From contig NC_135373.1 in the NCBI RefSeq assembly GCF_049243985.1, positions 80,230,213 through 80,294,212 of the forward strand: a stretch of DNA of 64,000 nucleotides. Reading direction: 5' to 3'. This DNA is from Paroedura picta. Its lineage: Eukaryota > Chordata > Lepidosauria > Squamata > Gekkonidae. The notes under the pieces are model-generated. The model was not told where the DNA came from. It did not search any database and saw only the letters and a program-made list of their open reading frames with translations. Numbering within the stretch: the stretch's first letter is position 1; the number at the start of each line of letters is the position of its first letter. Shown here piece after piece: positions 31,875 to 41,754 of the stretch. The translations under genes were made by a program, and so were the position numbers.

Positions 31875-33519
31875 GAATCTATCTTTCTTGACCTCTGTAC
31901 AACAAACAGTTCCCAAATTTTCACATTAGTAAAATCTTAGCTTTGAGATTCAGAATTTTAATATACCTGTATTACCCTATATTTGCAATGAAATTATCTC
32001 AGTTTTGTGGTAAATAATATACAAAAGGATTAAAAAGCCCTTGTATTTGCAGGAGAGGCCATCTGATGGTGTCTGGGAGGGAGAACCAGGAGTTGGTTTT
32101 ATATAATGACTTCTTGAAAACTTGTAGTTAGGGCTTCTAGACCAAGTTATATAATATGCAAATAGTCTGATCCATTAGAAACTGGGATCAGTTCCTTGGG
32201 GAACCTGGAGGATCCTTCTTTTATAACAGAGATAAGGCAACAACACACATTGACTACTGATCTATTGCTTTCAACAAAAAGATCCTTAAGTGAGCTATAG
32301 GATGGTCCCATTCAGCATGATGGTGAAGTCTAAAAGCAGCACAAGGCAGTTTATATATTCAGCAGAATCACCAGAATTCAGCTGTTCCTGAACTATACCA
32401 CTAGGGGGGAAAACAGCTAGAATTAACCCTTTTCTGACATGTTTTGTATGTGAAAAAATCTATTTTTAGGGAAGCAGGAATCATGCAGTGTTCTTCCCAC
32501 TCATCCTGAAGTTATTTTTAAGTGTTTGCATTCTCTCTGCTGAGATACCAATTCTATGTATGTTTACTCAAAAATAAATTCTACTGATATCAACAGAACT
32601 TACTCTCTGTGTCCTGAATGTATAGAACAAAATTGAGTGGTACATAGGATTCAGTTTTTAGGTAAAACTTTAACATATTTTTAAGAATGGGTATAGAAAC
32701 AAACTAGAAAATAACCAGTGAGCAAAGCCCTGCCCATCTCTCCAAATTAAAACAGGGTTTTGTACTTTTACTGATTATTGAAACATCCCTCTGGACTTCC
32801 TTCTAATACTTACCAGTTCTATATAGAGACAGAACTTCACTTACATTTCTCTTTAGACTCTTATGTATACAGTGAAGGGATATTCAGGAAGAGCAATCAG
32901 GATTTTTTTTTTGATTAATGCTTTGCATTAATCTTTTTACACAGCATATAAAACAATCATCAAGTCACAAATTAGCAATATTGTACTATAATTTATTTAT
33001 ATACAAATCACCAAAGGAGACTAATTTTATCCTTTGTTTCTTTTTAGGTGCTTGATTTACATATGCAATGGAACAGCAGCTGCTTTTCTCCGTTAGTAAC
33101 AAAGAACTCATCATGGTTGTGAAACAGCAATTTTGAAATAAATGTATATCCTTCCCACCCCCACCTCCCGGACCACAGGTTGGGTCTCTTGGAAGATTTC
33201 AGTGATGTGGGTAAGCACAGTTTTCAGATGCCCCTAGGCAGACCTCCTTTACTGCAGTTCCCCAGAGGGAGCATTTAAGACTGAACCGGGAGAAGGGAAG
33301 CAAGAAATCTGTGTTCCTCGGACGGAAATATTTTCAGCAAGCCAGTCAGTCTGGAATGTGAGATGCTGCTCCTAATGTAATAATCAATGTTCTTTTAAAT
33401 AAAAGTTTTTCTACTTATCTGTATTTTACAGTGGCATTGTATACAGGTCTACTCAGAATATTCTCAGGTCTAGTCAATGGGGCTCCCTTCCAGGAAACAG
33501 TTCTTAGGATTGTGGTGTT
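31875..33519. other. No gene recognised; old AATCCTA-type fragments
   Basis: AT-rich intergenic sequence. Degenerate palindromic-repeat fragments lie at about 32545-32660 (TTTACTCAAAAATAAATTC) and 33425-33520 (GGTCTACTCAGAATATTCTC). Nothing else is supported. Confidence 0.4.
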
Positions 33520-33715
33520 AATTTATTTGTCTCCTACTTCTCTCCCTGATGGGGGACCCAAAGTGGCTTATCACATTATTATCCCCTCCCTCCTTTTCTC
33601 ACAACAACCTCCTGAGGCAACTTAGGCTGAGAAACTGTGACTGTACCAGGTTGATGTGGCAAAGTATGGATACAATATGGCCTGATTGCCCAGGTCTTAG
33701 GCCATCACACTACGA
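33520..33715 (-). repeat. tRNA-derived SINE (diverged family), minus strand
   Basis: CCCTGATGGGGGACCCAAAG, CAACAACCTCCTGAGGCAAC and GGCTGAGAAACTGTGACTG, followed by a decayed head (TAGGCCATCACACTACG), match the SINE at 21515-21736 in the same orientation. Confidence 0.65.
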
Positions 33716-35232
33716 CAGCCCTCCAGAAAGATTTCTCAAAGGACTTCTGTTCTTTTATAGAGAGACTGGCTCCAGCCACAGATTAAAAGTATAAAGATTT
33801 TCATAAAACCTGATGAACTTTATTCCTGTCACTGGTTCATTCCTTGAAAAAACAGTGTCTGGCTTTATCATTTAAAGAGACTGATGGGATTCATTATGCA
33901 ATGTGCATAGTCTAGCTCAGCGATATTCCAAGAAAAGCTCTCAGTTGGGGGGGGATTTTATTGCTAGCGATCAACTATTTCAACAGCTAATGAGAATGTG
34001 TAATGAAATACTATAATGAAAAAGCTTTAAGTACCATTCTGATGATATTCTTTTGCATTTTTATTCATGAAACAGTGTGAAAATTACTGTTTAAATGCAA
34101 ATTGTTGCTTCAGTGTGGAGAGATATGTTCTCACCCCCATAATTCAAAACTTTTCCATAGAAGCCTAGAATCCTTTATAGAGTACCATAGTCTGGTACCA
34201 TATGGTACTAGAGTACTATAGTATACAAGTACACAGAATGCACGTGGATATCATCAGGAACATGTGTATTGCAAATTCAGCACTCCCTTTCAAAGGTGGC
34301 TTTACTGTGAGTACTTTGGGTGGAACATATCTTTTAAACATTTAATCAATCCTCCTGTATTGATGTTCAGCCCAAGTACAAAATATCTCATGAAAAGACC
34401 TAGCTTTATAAACACGCACACTGTTACCAGGGTTTGTTGTTGTTAATTTTGTTCCTCTTTCCCTTGTGTTTTACTTCTGCTTGAAGTGCATCTTTGATTG
34501 GCCTTATCATGCTAATTATCTGGATTTTTATGCAGCTTTTTTCAAGTAAATTTCCTGCTATTTTTACAGCTGTCTACTCCTGCTAATGATCATAAATGGG
34601 AGCATTCAGACTTCATGAGATGCCTCTGTTTGACCTCTTGGGCACTAACACTGCTTGCTGCAATATACTTCTTCCCTGTCCCTTGCGCATGGAAGATGAT
34701 CAAGTTCCAATTTGGCACATCTGAATGCAGCAGCTTGGTCAAACTACAGCCTGATTCCTCTTCACAAATCAGGTTTCTAAGTAGGATTCGCTTAAGAAAC
34801 CTTCTTGGTAAATAAACAGATTACAATCAGTTCAGGTGCCTGTCATGTGGATATTAAGGTGAACAGAAGTTTGATTCAAGATTTCCCAAACCAGGATGTT
34901 ACTAATTGCCCTCCATTTATAAGGGGAGGCAGAAGAAATTTTGGCAACATGAGATCAAACTGTGTCATGTCTATCATGGGCGGAGGCTTATTGTGCCCTA
35001 ATTTAATTTTAGGGTTGTATTTTAAAATGTTTTACTGGTGCAAGCCACCTCAAGAATGAAAGTTGATGGTGCAGGGCATACTTGGCCAAAATAAAATGCT
35101 TTGTCCAAATAATGGGCTTGTAGTTCATTATTGAAATACCCTATTGGGCACCATTTTATCTTTTGAAAAAGCCAAAGGTGTCATGGCAAAATCTATAAGC
35201 TTTGAAATGAACATTTTTCTACCATACAATCT
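33716..35232. other. No gene recognised
   Basis: Intergenic sequence with a LINE-like 3' tail near 34990-35100 (TGCAAGCCACCTCAAGAATG). No exon is supported. Confidence 0.4.
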
Positions 35233-35599
35233 AAATTCATGCTTGGTGTAGTTGTCAGGAGTGCCAACTTCTAATCTGGTAAGCCAGGTTTGATTCTGCA
35301 CCCCCCAGATACAGCCAGCTGGGTGACCTTTGGGCTTGCCAAAGCACTGATAGAGCTGTCCTGACAGCAGTAACATTAGGGCTCTCTCAGCCTCACCCAC
35401 CTCACAGGGTGTCTGTTGCTTTAGGATGCTTAGGGCTGATCCTGCATTGAGCAGGGGGTTGGACTAGATGGCCTGTATGGCCCCTTCCAACTCTATGATT
35501 CTATGATTCTATGATAGGAAAGGGAAAGAGATTGTAAGCAGCTTTGAGACTCCTTCGGGTAGAGAAAAGCGGCATATAATGACCAACTCTTCTTCTTCT
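35233..35599 (+). repeat. tRNA-derived SINE interrupted by a CR1 3' end
   Basis: The head CTTGGTGTAGTTGTCAGGAG and body GTGACCTTTGGGCTTGCC run to GTGTCTGTTG at 35417. After the CR1 insertion the SINE resumes at about 35515 with GGAAAGGGAAAGAGATTG and ends CCAACTCTTCTTC. Confidence 0.85.
35418..35514 (+). mobile_element. CR1 LINE 3' end, about 97 bp, inserted in a SINE
   Basis: GGGTTGGACTAGATGGCC and CCCCTTCCAACTCTATGATT, followed by repeated ATTCTATG, is the standard CR1 3' end with its octamer microsatellite. It is severely 5'-truncated, as most CR1 copies are. It splits the host SINE and replaces a few bases of it. Confidence 0.88.
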
Positions 35600-35835
35600 G
35601 TTATCTGTATAATACCCTTCCTGTATGACCCAGGCTAGCCTGATTGTTTCAGATCTCAGAAGGTCAGCTAGCTCAGTCCTAGTTAGTACTTTAATGGGAG
35701 ACCATGAAGAAAGTCCAGGGTTGCTATGCATAGGCAGGAAATAGCAAACCACTTCTGTTTTCCCTTGCCTTGAAAACCCTATCAGGTCATCTTAAATTGG
35801 ACTTGATGGCACTTTTAGCCACCCAACTGTACAGC
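35600..35835 (+). repeat. 5S rRNA-derived SINE (squamate SINE3 type)
   Basis: CAGATCTCAGAAGGTCAGCT then CCTAGTTAGTACTTTAATGG and GAGACCATGAAG follow the second half of 5S rRNA (GATCTCGGAAGCTAAGC, GGTTAGTACTTGGATGGG), so the promoter is a 5S-type internal one. The body AGTCCAGGGTTGCTATGCA and tail CTTGATGGCAC are those of the squamate 5S-SINE, whose tail is shared with BovB. It is diverged and not a 5S gene. Confidence 0.85.
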
Positions 35836-37839
35836 ATAACTTACAATACAGTCCTAAGACCTTCTGTACAAGTCCACAAGTACATCAGAATCAAGCAGAG
35901 TGCTAAACTGGTACTGTCATGATGATCCATTAGTATCACAGATTGATACAGCTATTATTACAAGATACAAATGTTCCAAAACACTATAGTCAGATAATTA
36001 TTATTAATATTTAACAAACATTTAAATAATGACAATAAGGTTGTAGGAATCAGCCTTAACACATGAAGCTGCCTTATACTGAATCAGACCATGGTCTTGT
36101 AAATTTTAGCCCATGAAATGTGCCTGAAGTTTCCCATTAAAGTAAAGTGCCTTAACAGGAACCACACTTTCTATTTAAAGGGATTTACTGGTTCTTGCCC
36201 CTTCATTGTCTCCTGAAGCTTGATCCACTCAGTTTACTTTTGTGTGATTTGTATTAACAATGATGATTGGCCCCTCTGCCACAAATTGTCCTGATTCTGG
36301 GTTTTTAGGTGCTGAGTTTTTACCTGCTGGTTTTGTATGGTGCAAACTAAGTCAGAGGCAGGCCTATGTGAAGAGATACCTTTATCTGCTGCTGGAGTGC
36401 TGCAGGAATGAAAAATGAAGTTTAACAAGCTAAACTTCACAACTGATGTGTGTGATCCAAAGTGGATCAGCTGTAAGGAATACAAAAGACAGAAGACTGG
36501 TTTTTAATTAACGTGTTCAATTAAAAGATTGCCTTCCAAGACCCTGTATCTCTAAAAATAGGCTTTCTGCAATAATATTGTACATATCCTCAATCTTTCC
36601 ATCCTGGTATTAAAATGCCTAAATTCTCCTCCTCTGTGATCCAGGCTAACCGCATTGCGATTGCATGTGTTGTGGAAGTCAGAGATGACTTCAGTCTGAA
36701 GCCTTCAATTTACTGACTCCTTTCAACATATTGAAAGATTACAGCCATGCAATAATAGACTACCCTTCTGCAATCCTCAAGGGGAATGGTATTTCGGTAA
36801 ATTCAGATAAGCTACCTTGGAGTCCAAGTGAATCTAACTCTGTTGCATGAAGGAAGTTACAAATTCTGGTATGTTTTTAGGTCCAATTAAATATGAATAC
36901 ATGACAACATATGGAAAGAGGGCCTTTACTCCTTAGCCTGAGGGTTGTGGCTTAAAACCAGCAGGAAGATATACTAGTGGGGGACGGGAAGAACACAAGA
37001 TGCGTTAGGCATTTAGAAGTCTTTCCCCTCTGTTCTCCTGTTTGTTTATTTCTTCTGTAATGTTATATTTTATTCTTGTCTATTGTAAGCAGCTTGGGGG
37101 CCATGTGCAGCCACAGCCAACAACAAAGGCAAAGCAGGCTGAAGAGGCAAAGATGCCTGCAGCTGAGAAGGGCCTGAGCATCCCACAGGAGCATTTGTGA
37201 GGGTTCTCAGCCGACCATTGTTTTACCTGTTCGATTTCTCTCCAAGGAGGCTAGCTGTCCACTGCTGGTCTGTGAATGGAGGAGTCAAATAAGGGTTGAT
37301 AAGCTGGAAGAACTGGAGGTGAGGTTGGTGTGGAGAAAAACACAATTGTATGGGTCACTTCAAGTTTTCTTTCTTCCCTTCACCAGTCCCTGTCATTTTT
37401 ATATAAGGGAAGGAGCTCTTTCCTAAGACTTGAGGCTTTCTCTCACCACCAACTCTCATTTTCTCCTTATCTTGTCCTCCTTCAGGGTTGGTATCTCACT
37501 TTCCTGTATTCCCCATCCCCCGCATTGCTATTCTTCTGGAACATTCTCGCTATACTCCATTTGAAAACTTTTATTTGCTATGGCTTTTATTTTGCCCCTC
37601 CCTTTATACCTGTCTGCAGTTTTCCCTTACCTCTCAAGCTATTTTAAATATCTTTTCATGCAATGCAGGGAATCTCACCTATATCTCCCTCTCTTCTTCC
37701 TATCATCAGCTTTCAAAAGCAAGATCTGGGTCACATTTCTGCCTTCATGCTGCCACCCTTCTCATGTTTTCATTTTGGAAATTATTATTTTCTCTTTGCT
37801 TTTGTTTTATAGAAGCAGTAGAAAGATATCCCTCTGGAC
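35836..37839. other. No gene recognised; short SINE and LINE-tail traces
   Basis: A 40-base piece of the second SINE family (CATGAAGCTGCCTTATACTG) lies at 36060-36100, a possible 5S-SINE scrap at about 36630-36720, and a LINE-like tail near 37050-37095. The stretch at 37330-37800 is strongly C/T-rich. No exon is supported. Confidence 0.45.
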
Positions 37840-38045
37840 AAAGTTTTTTGGGGTAGCTGTGTTTATCTGCAGCAGAACAAGTCTGGTAGCATCTCAGGGA
37901 CCAACAAGAGTTTTGGGATATGAACTTTTGGGAATCAAAGCTCCCATCATCAGATATTCCCCTTGGCATCTGATGAAGGGAGCTTTGACTCTCAAAAGAC
38001 TATACCATGAAACATATTTCTCTAAGGAGCTACTAGACTCAGATC
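37840..38045. repeat. Interspersed repeat (GTCCAGTGGCACC family), decayed
   Basis: GCAGAACAAGTCTGGTAGCA, GGACCAACAAGAGTTTTGGG and CATCTGATGAAGGGAGC fit the family at 10183-10320, with a second decayed arm at about 37970-38045. Confidence 0.45.
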
Positions 38046-38059
38046 TAGTTCCTCTAATC

Positions 38060-38260
38060 AAAGGGAACTTGGGATTTATCTGTACATCACATTTTTATCC
38101 TCCTGTTTTTCTTCAAGGATAACATGGGTTTCCCTTCTTCCTTTTTATCCACACAACAGCCCAATGATAGAGGTCAAGCTGAGGGATTGGCTCCAGATGG
38201 TCTTGGGAGCAGCATGCCTGAGTGGGGTTTGAACAGTCCCAGTATGACATTCTAACCACA
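38060..38260 (-). repeat. tRNA-derived SINE (diverged family), minus strand
   Basis: TTTTATCCACACAACAGCCC, AGGTCAAGCTGAGGGATTGG and GCATGCCTGAGTGGGGTTTG followed by CATTCTAACCAC is the reversed body and head of the family seen at 21515-21736. It is strongly decayed. Confidence 0.5.
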
Positions 38261-38892
38261 AAAACATGTTGGATCACCATCTATGTCTGGAGTTCACACA
38301 GCAGCATGTTCTTTTCATCAGAATATAGTGGGGAGGAAAACCACTGCTTTAAGGCTATCCTTCAAATAAGGACCCTGCCTTTAAAACTTTCCCTACCTCC
38401 TTTATTTTTGCCCACCTTCCAACCCTGGTTTTGCTCAACTTGATGGTGGATTTTTAAAATAACTCCTAAGATTCTGGGGTAAACCATTTTTTATATTTGT
38501 TCCTGATTCAGAAAAAAAGTTTTGCTATCTATCCATAGTCTAAGTGAAAACTTGGCTTCCAAACCCAGACGCAATTTGTGAATCTTTGAGAGTACTTAAC
38601 ACTCCCAGCAGCACTCCCTTCCAAACCATTTTCCATAGGGGGTGGGGAGCATCCACTCCTACTACTTATTCCATCCTGAACTTCCTCTCTGTATTGAGTC
38701 AGGACACACAAGACACCAACATCAAATCCATTGAATTCCCATCTAATTCCGAATTAAAGCCTGCTCTTATCATCTGATCCATCTGCTCTCAATTTAAACA
38801 AAATGCACTCTATTTCCATGAGGCTAGCATGCAAAAAATGACGTCTTTCTGCTCTTGACAAGGGTTTCTGCCTTCCGATTTCCGGCAATTGG

Positions 38893-38915
38893 AGTGTGTG
38901 TGTGTGTGTGTGTGT
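38893..38915. repeat. (GT)n microsatellite
   Basis: About eleven uninterrupted GT units upstream of the SRGAP1 promoter; likely length-variable. Confidence 0.9.
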
Positions 38916-39189
38916 CTTCCACAAAGATGGGTGTGGTCACTTGATATGGATTCTGGTCACATCGGAAAGGAAGCATCCTGAATCTCAGGTCATGTAGGAA
39001 ACGTAATGTAAAAGAGAACCCCTCCATCTTATTGATACTTAGCACGGGGGGGGGGCAGAGAAATAAAAACATTCGTCCCCCCCAGCTAAAGGTTTCCAAC
39101 AAATAGCAGGAAACAATGCTCCCGCTGTAGTGCGACAAACGGGAGCCCCACGCTAAGCAATCCTCCCTCCTTCCTCCATCCTCTCCCCC

Positions 39190-40330
39190 TCCGGCCATCT
39201 GCCCTGCGGCCGGCGTCAGACTGAACTTTCCACGCTGGGATCCTCAGGGGCTTTCTCGCCCTTCACCTCGCCGGCTCCTTTCCCTCGCCGGCTCCCAGAT
39301 GCTCGCCTACCAGATGCTCGGGGCGGGGTCACCTCGCTTCGCCGCGCAGCCGGCGCCCCTGAGCGAGCGACCCCCTCCGGCGGCATCGCGCCTGGCCCAG
39401 CCGGCGCGCCTCCAGGGCGGCCCCCTTCCCCGGAGCGAGTCCGGCCGGAGGACGGCAACTCACCCCGGGAGGCTCGGGGGCGGGTCCGCTAGCTCCCTAG
39501 CCCCGCCCACTGCCCTGCCATTGGGCGGCGAGGGGAGCGGGGCGGCTGCCATTGGCTGCCGGAGGCATCGTTCGGCGCCAGACGGGAGAGAGAAGCCGGG
39601 GGGCGCTTGGATGCTCCTGAGCCGCTCTCCGTGTCTGTGGCGCGCCCGGCGGGGAGCCTTTGGGGGTGGCGGGCGGACACCGTTCGGCCGCCGGCGGGGA
39701 AAAGTGAAGCCGGGCAAGAACTTTATTCTCCGGTTCAGACGGAGCCTGGCCGGGCTCTCGCGGGAGCCGCCGCCTTCTCTTTCCCCCTCCGCTAGGAGGC
39801 AGCCGCCGCCGCCCCGCCGGAGCCTCCCTCCCGCTTCCCTCCCGCGCGGCTCGCCTCGCCTCGTCTCCATCCGTGTGGCGGGCGACGCAGACAATGCTGC
39901 GGGCGACCGGCCTGGCTCTCGCCCGCTCCTAGCCCGGGAGGAGGCGCTTGGGCTTCCAGCGTCCCCTCCGCTCGCCCGCCCGCCCTGCCTCGCTTGCGAG
40001 ATGGTGCCGGCGCCGGGATTAGCCTAGAGCCCCTTGGAGCCCACCTTGGCAGCGCGGCCGCAGGCAGCCAGCCAGCCAGGCAGAGCCGGCGCGGCGGACA
40101 CAGTCCCGGGAAAGGTCTCTGTGCGGGCGGCAGCGGGCGCCGGAGTCTCTCGCCTCCCTTCGCAAGAGATGTCCACCCCAAGCAGATTCAAAAAGGACAA
40201 AGAGATTGTAGCTGAATATGAGAGTCAAGTGAAAGGTAAAAAATAACGGGGGGGGGGGGAGAGACTCGGGAAAGTCCGTCGCTCCTTTTCTTTCTCTCTG
40301 GCTCCCTCCGCGCCGATTGGGCTGGCCGAC
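39190..40330 (+). promoter_or_regulatory. CpG-island promoter and 5' untranslated region of SRGAP1
   Basis: A dense CpG tract begins sharply at about 39190 and fades after the first exon. It holds two inverted CCAAT boxes (ATTGG at 39520-39524 and 39551-39555), several GC boxes (for example GGGGCGGGTCC near 39480 and CCCCGCCC near 39501) and no TATA box. An in-frame TAG lies 48 codons before the SRGAP1 start, and no in-frame ATG lies between. Large open frames here (for example 39299-40027) are composition artefacts. Confidence 0.85.
40169..40235 (+). CDS. SRGAP1: SRGAP1 coding exon 1 (SLIT-ROBO Rho GTPase-activating protein 1), partial gene
   Basis: The exon encodes MSTPSRFKKDKEIVAEYESQ, then VK and one base of the next codon, ending at a GT donor (AAAG|GTAAAA). 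This is the N-terminus of srGAP1; human differs at one residue here. Known role: a cytoplasmic adaptor with an F-BAR domain, a RhoGAP domain and an SH3 domain that binds Robo receptors and lowers Cdc42/RhoA activity in cell migration. The present exon only starts the F-BAR region. The next exon is not in the window, so intron 1 exceeds 23.7 kb. RXYLT1 lies upstream in the same orientation, as in human 12q14. An in-frame stop at 40025-40027 supports this start. Confidence 0.95.
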
Positions 40331-41127
40331 TCTTGCCAAGGACAAGATCGCAAGTCCGTAGCTGGAAATCAATTAACCCGGAAGAACTACTGCCCCCCTC
40401 CCCCCCTGGTTTGGGGTGCAGGGTGGGCGACACTCCGGCCTTTCTTAGAAATCGCCAGGACTGGAATCGGCTTTTCAGGGCCAGGAAGTGTGTCAGTTCC
40501 ATACAACGATTTAAAAAACTGTCTCGCGTTGGGTGTGCCTGCATGTGTCCTTCAACTTCGAGCTGGAGTCTTATCAGAGAGTATGTTCCATTCACAATTT
40601 CGAGAGTTATTCTTGCGTTACATCTCAGCCGGGTAGAGATGGCTTTTCTGCAATTCGTACTTCATTCGTACTAGCATGGACCACAGCTGCTAAACTTAAA
40701 TTGCTTTTGCAACCCCCTTTGGCAGTGTGTGTGTGTGTTTGATTGGATCCCTGAGAAACATTCCATATGCTTTTAAAGTCCGTCTTTAGCCTTTTAGAAT
40801 CAATCAATAGTTTTAAAAAAGGCTCCTTTCCTTCTGTGCACTGTGTATAGGTTATGGTTCCCATAGATTAGAGAGTTCTATGTCAGACTGGAAATAGGTT
40901 ATAACAATGTAGATGAAATGTACAGTGTTTGAGATGCCTGTTGGCTGGTTTTGCTACACTCTTGATTCCTTATTAGTTGCTCTTCTTCTCCAGGCCTTGG
41001 CTGCTTCTGATTTTTTTTTAAAAAACCTTTTGAAAGCAGTTAATGCCTTCTCTGTACTTATATGGTAGTTCACACCAGAATCTGTATTGATGCATGTTCT
41101 GCTTATGTAAATTCTTTCTGTTTAAAG
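40236..41127 (+). other. Start of SRGAP1 intron 1
   Basis: The CpG-rich tail of the island fades by about 40330. The remainder is AT-rich with a short GT tract near 40727-40738 and no recognised repeat until the hAT element at 41128, whose left duplication is 41120-41127. Confidence 0.6.
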
Positions 41128-41494
41128 TAGTGGTTCTCAATCTGGCGGTCAAATGGCCCTTTCACAGGGGTCGTAGCAGGCAAGCAGCTTGGCCGGGTGG
41201 GGGGAGGCACCATCTACACAACAGCCTTGCAGGGTAGATCAAGATAGAGCGTTCGTCTGTCTGGAGCAGCGGAAAAGAGCAAGACCAGCATGGTGGGCCA
41301 AGAAACAGAACTGAACTGGGAAACCCCGGGGGAAAAACTAATTTATATACATTCATGAACAACAGATAACACCATTGGTCAGTTTCAGTTTAATTTCTGC
41401 GAAAGAACACTGGCATAATTTTATGGTTGGGAGTCACCATAATATGAGGAACTGTATTAAAGGGTCACAGCATTAGAAAGGTTGAGAACCACTG
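41128..41494. mobile_element. SPIN-like (hAT/Charlie) non-autonomous transposon with 8-bp duplication
   Basis: The left end TAGTGGTTCTCAATCTGG and the right end, reverse complemented, CAGTGGTTCTCAACC are typical of the SPIN group. So are GGCCCTTTCACAGGGGTCG at the left and GGAACTGTATTAAAGGGTCA near the right end. GTTTAAAG is repeated exactly at 41120-41127 and 41495-41502. SPIN elements are known for horizontal spread among tetrapods. The middle (about 41175-41345) does not look like the usual short SPIN derivative and may be a family-specific core. Confidence 0.9.
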
Positions 41495-41754
41495 GTTTAA
41501 AGTATATGTGATAAGAATTCTTATTATAATTTGAGTAGACCATACTGACACTGTAATTTTTCTCTCAGTGTACTCAGTTTGAAAATTAATTGTTAATGAC
41601 ATTATATGGAGGAAACCAAATGTTTGTATCTTTATACATGTATCTTTATAAATGTGGTTGTGGATAGCTCTAGTGATACTTTTTTCATTCTGTTGCTTTG
41701 ATGTAGAAAAATGGCCAGCTGGTAGACATGATTCTATTTAAGATATGTACATGG

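Noticed and set aside
35600-35835. 5S rRNA gene
   Set aside because: Only the second half resembles 5S, it is strongly diverged, and it is joined to the body and tail of a known SINE type.
39299-40027. 242-codon open frame upstream of SRGAP1
   Set aside because: It lies in the CpG island and has overlapping frames of similar length on the other strand; low-complexity residues only.
40034-40168. Possible N-terminal extension of SRGAP1 in the same frame
   Set aside because: The apparent start at 40034 is TTG, not ATG, and an in-frame TAG lies at 40025-40027; the conserved family start is the ATG at 40169.
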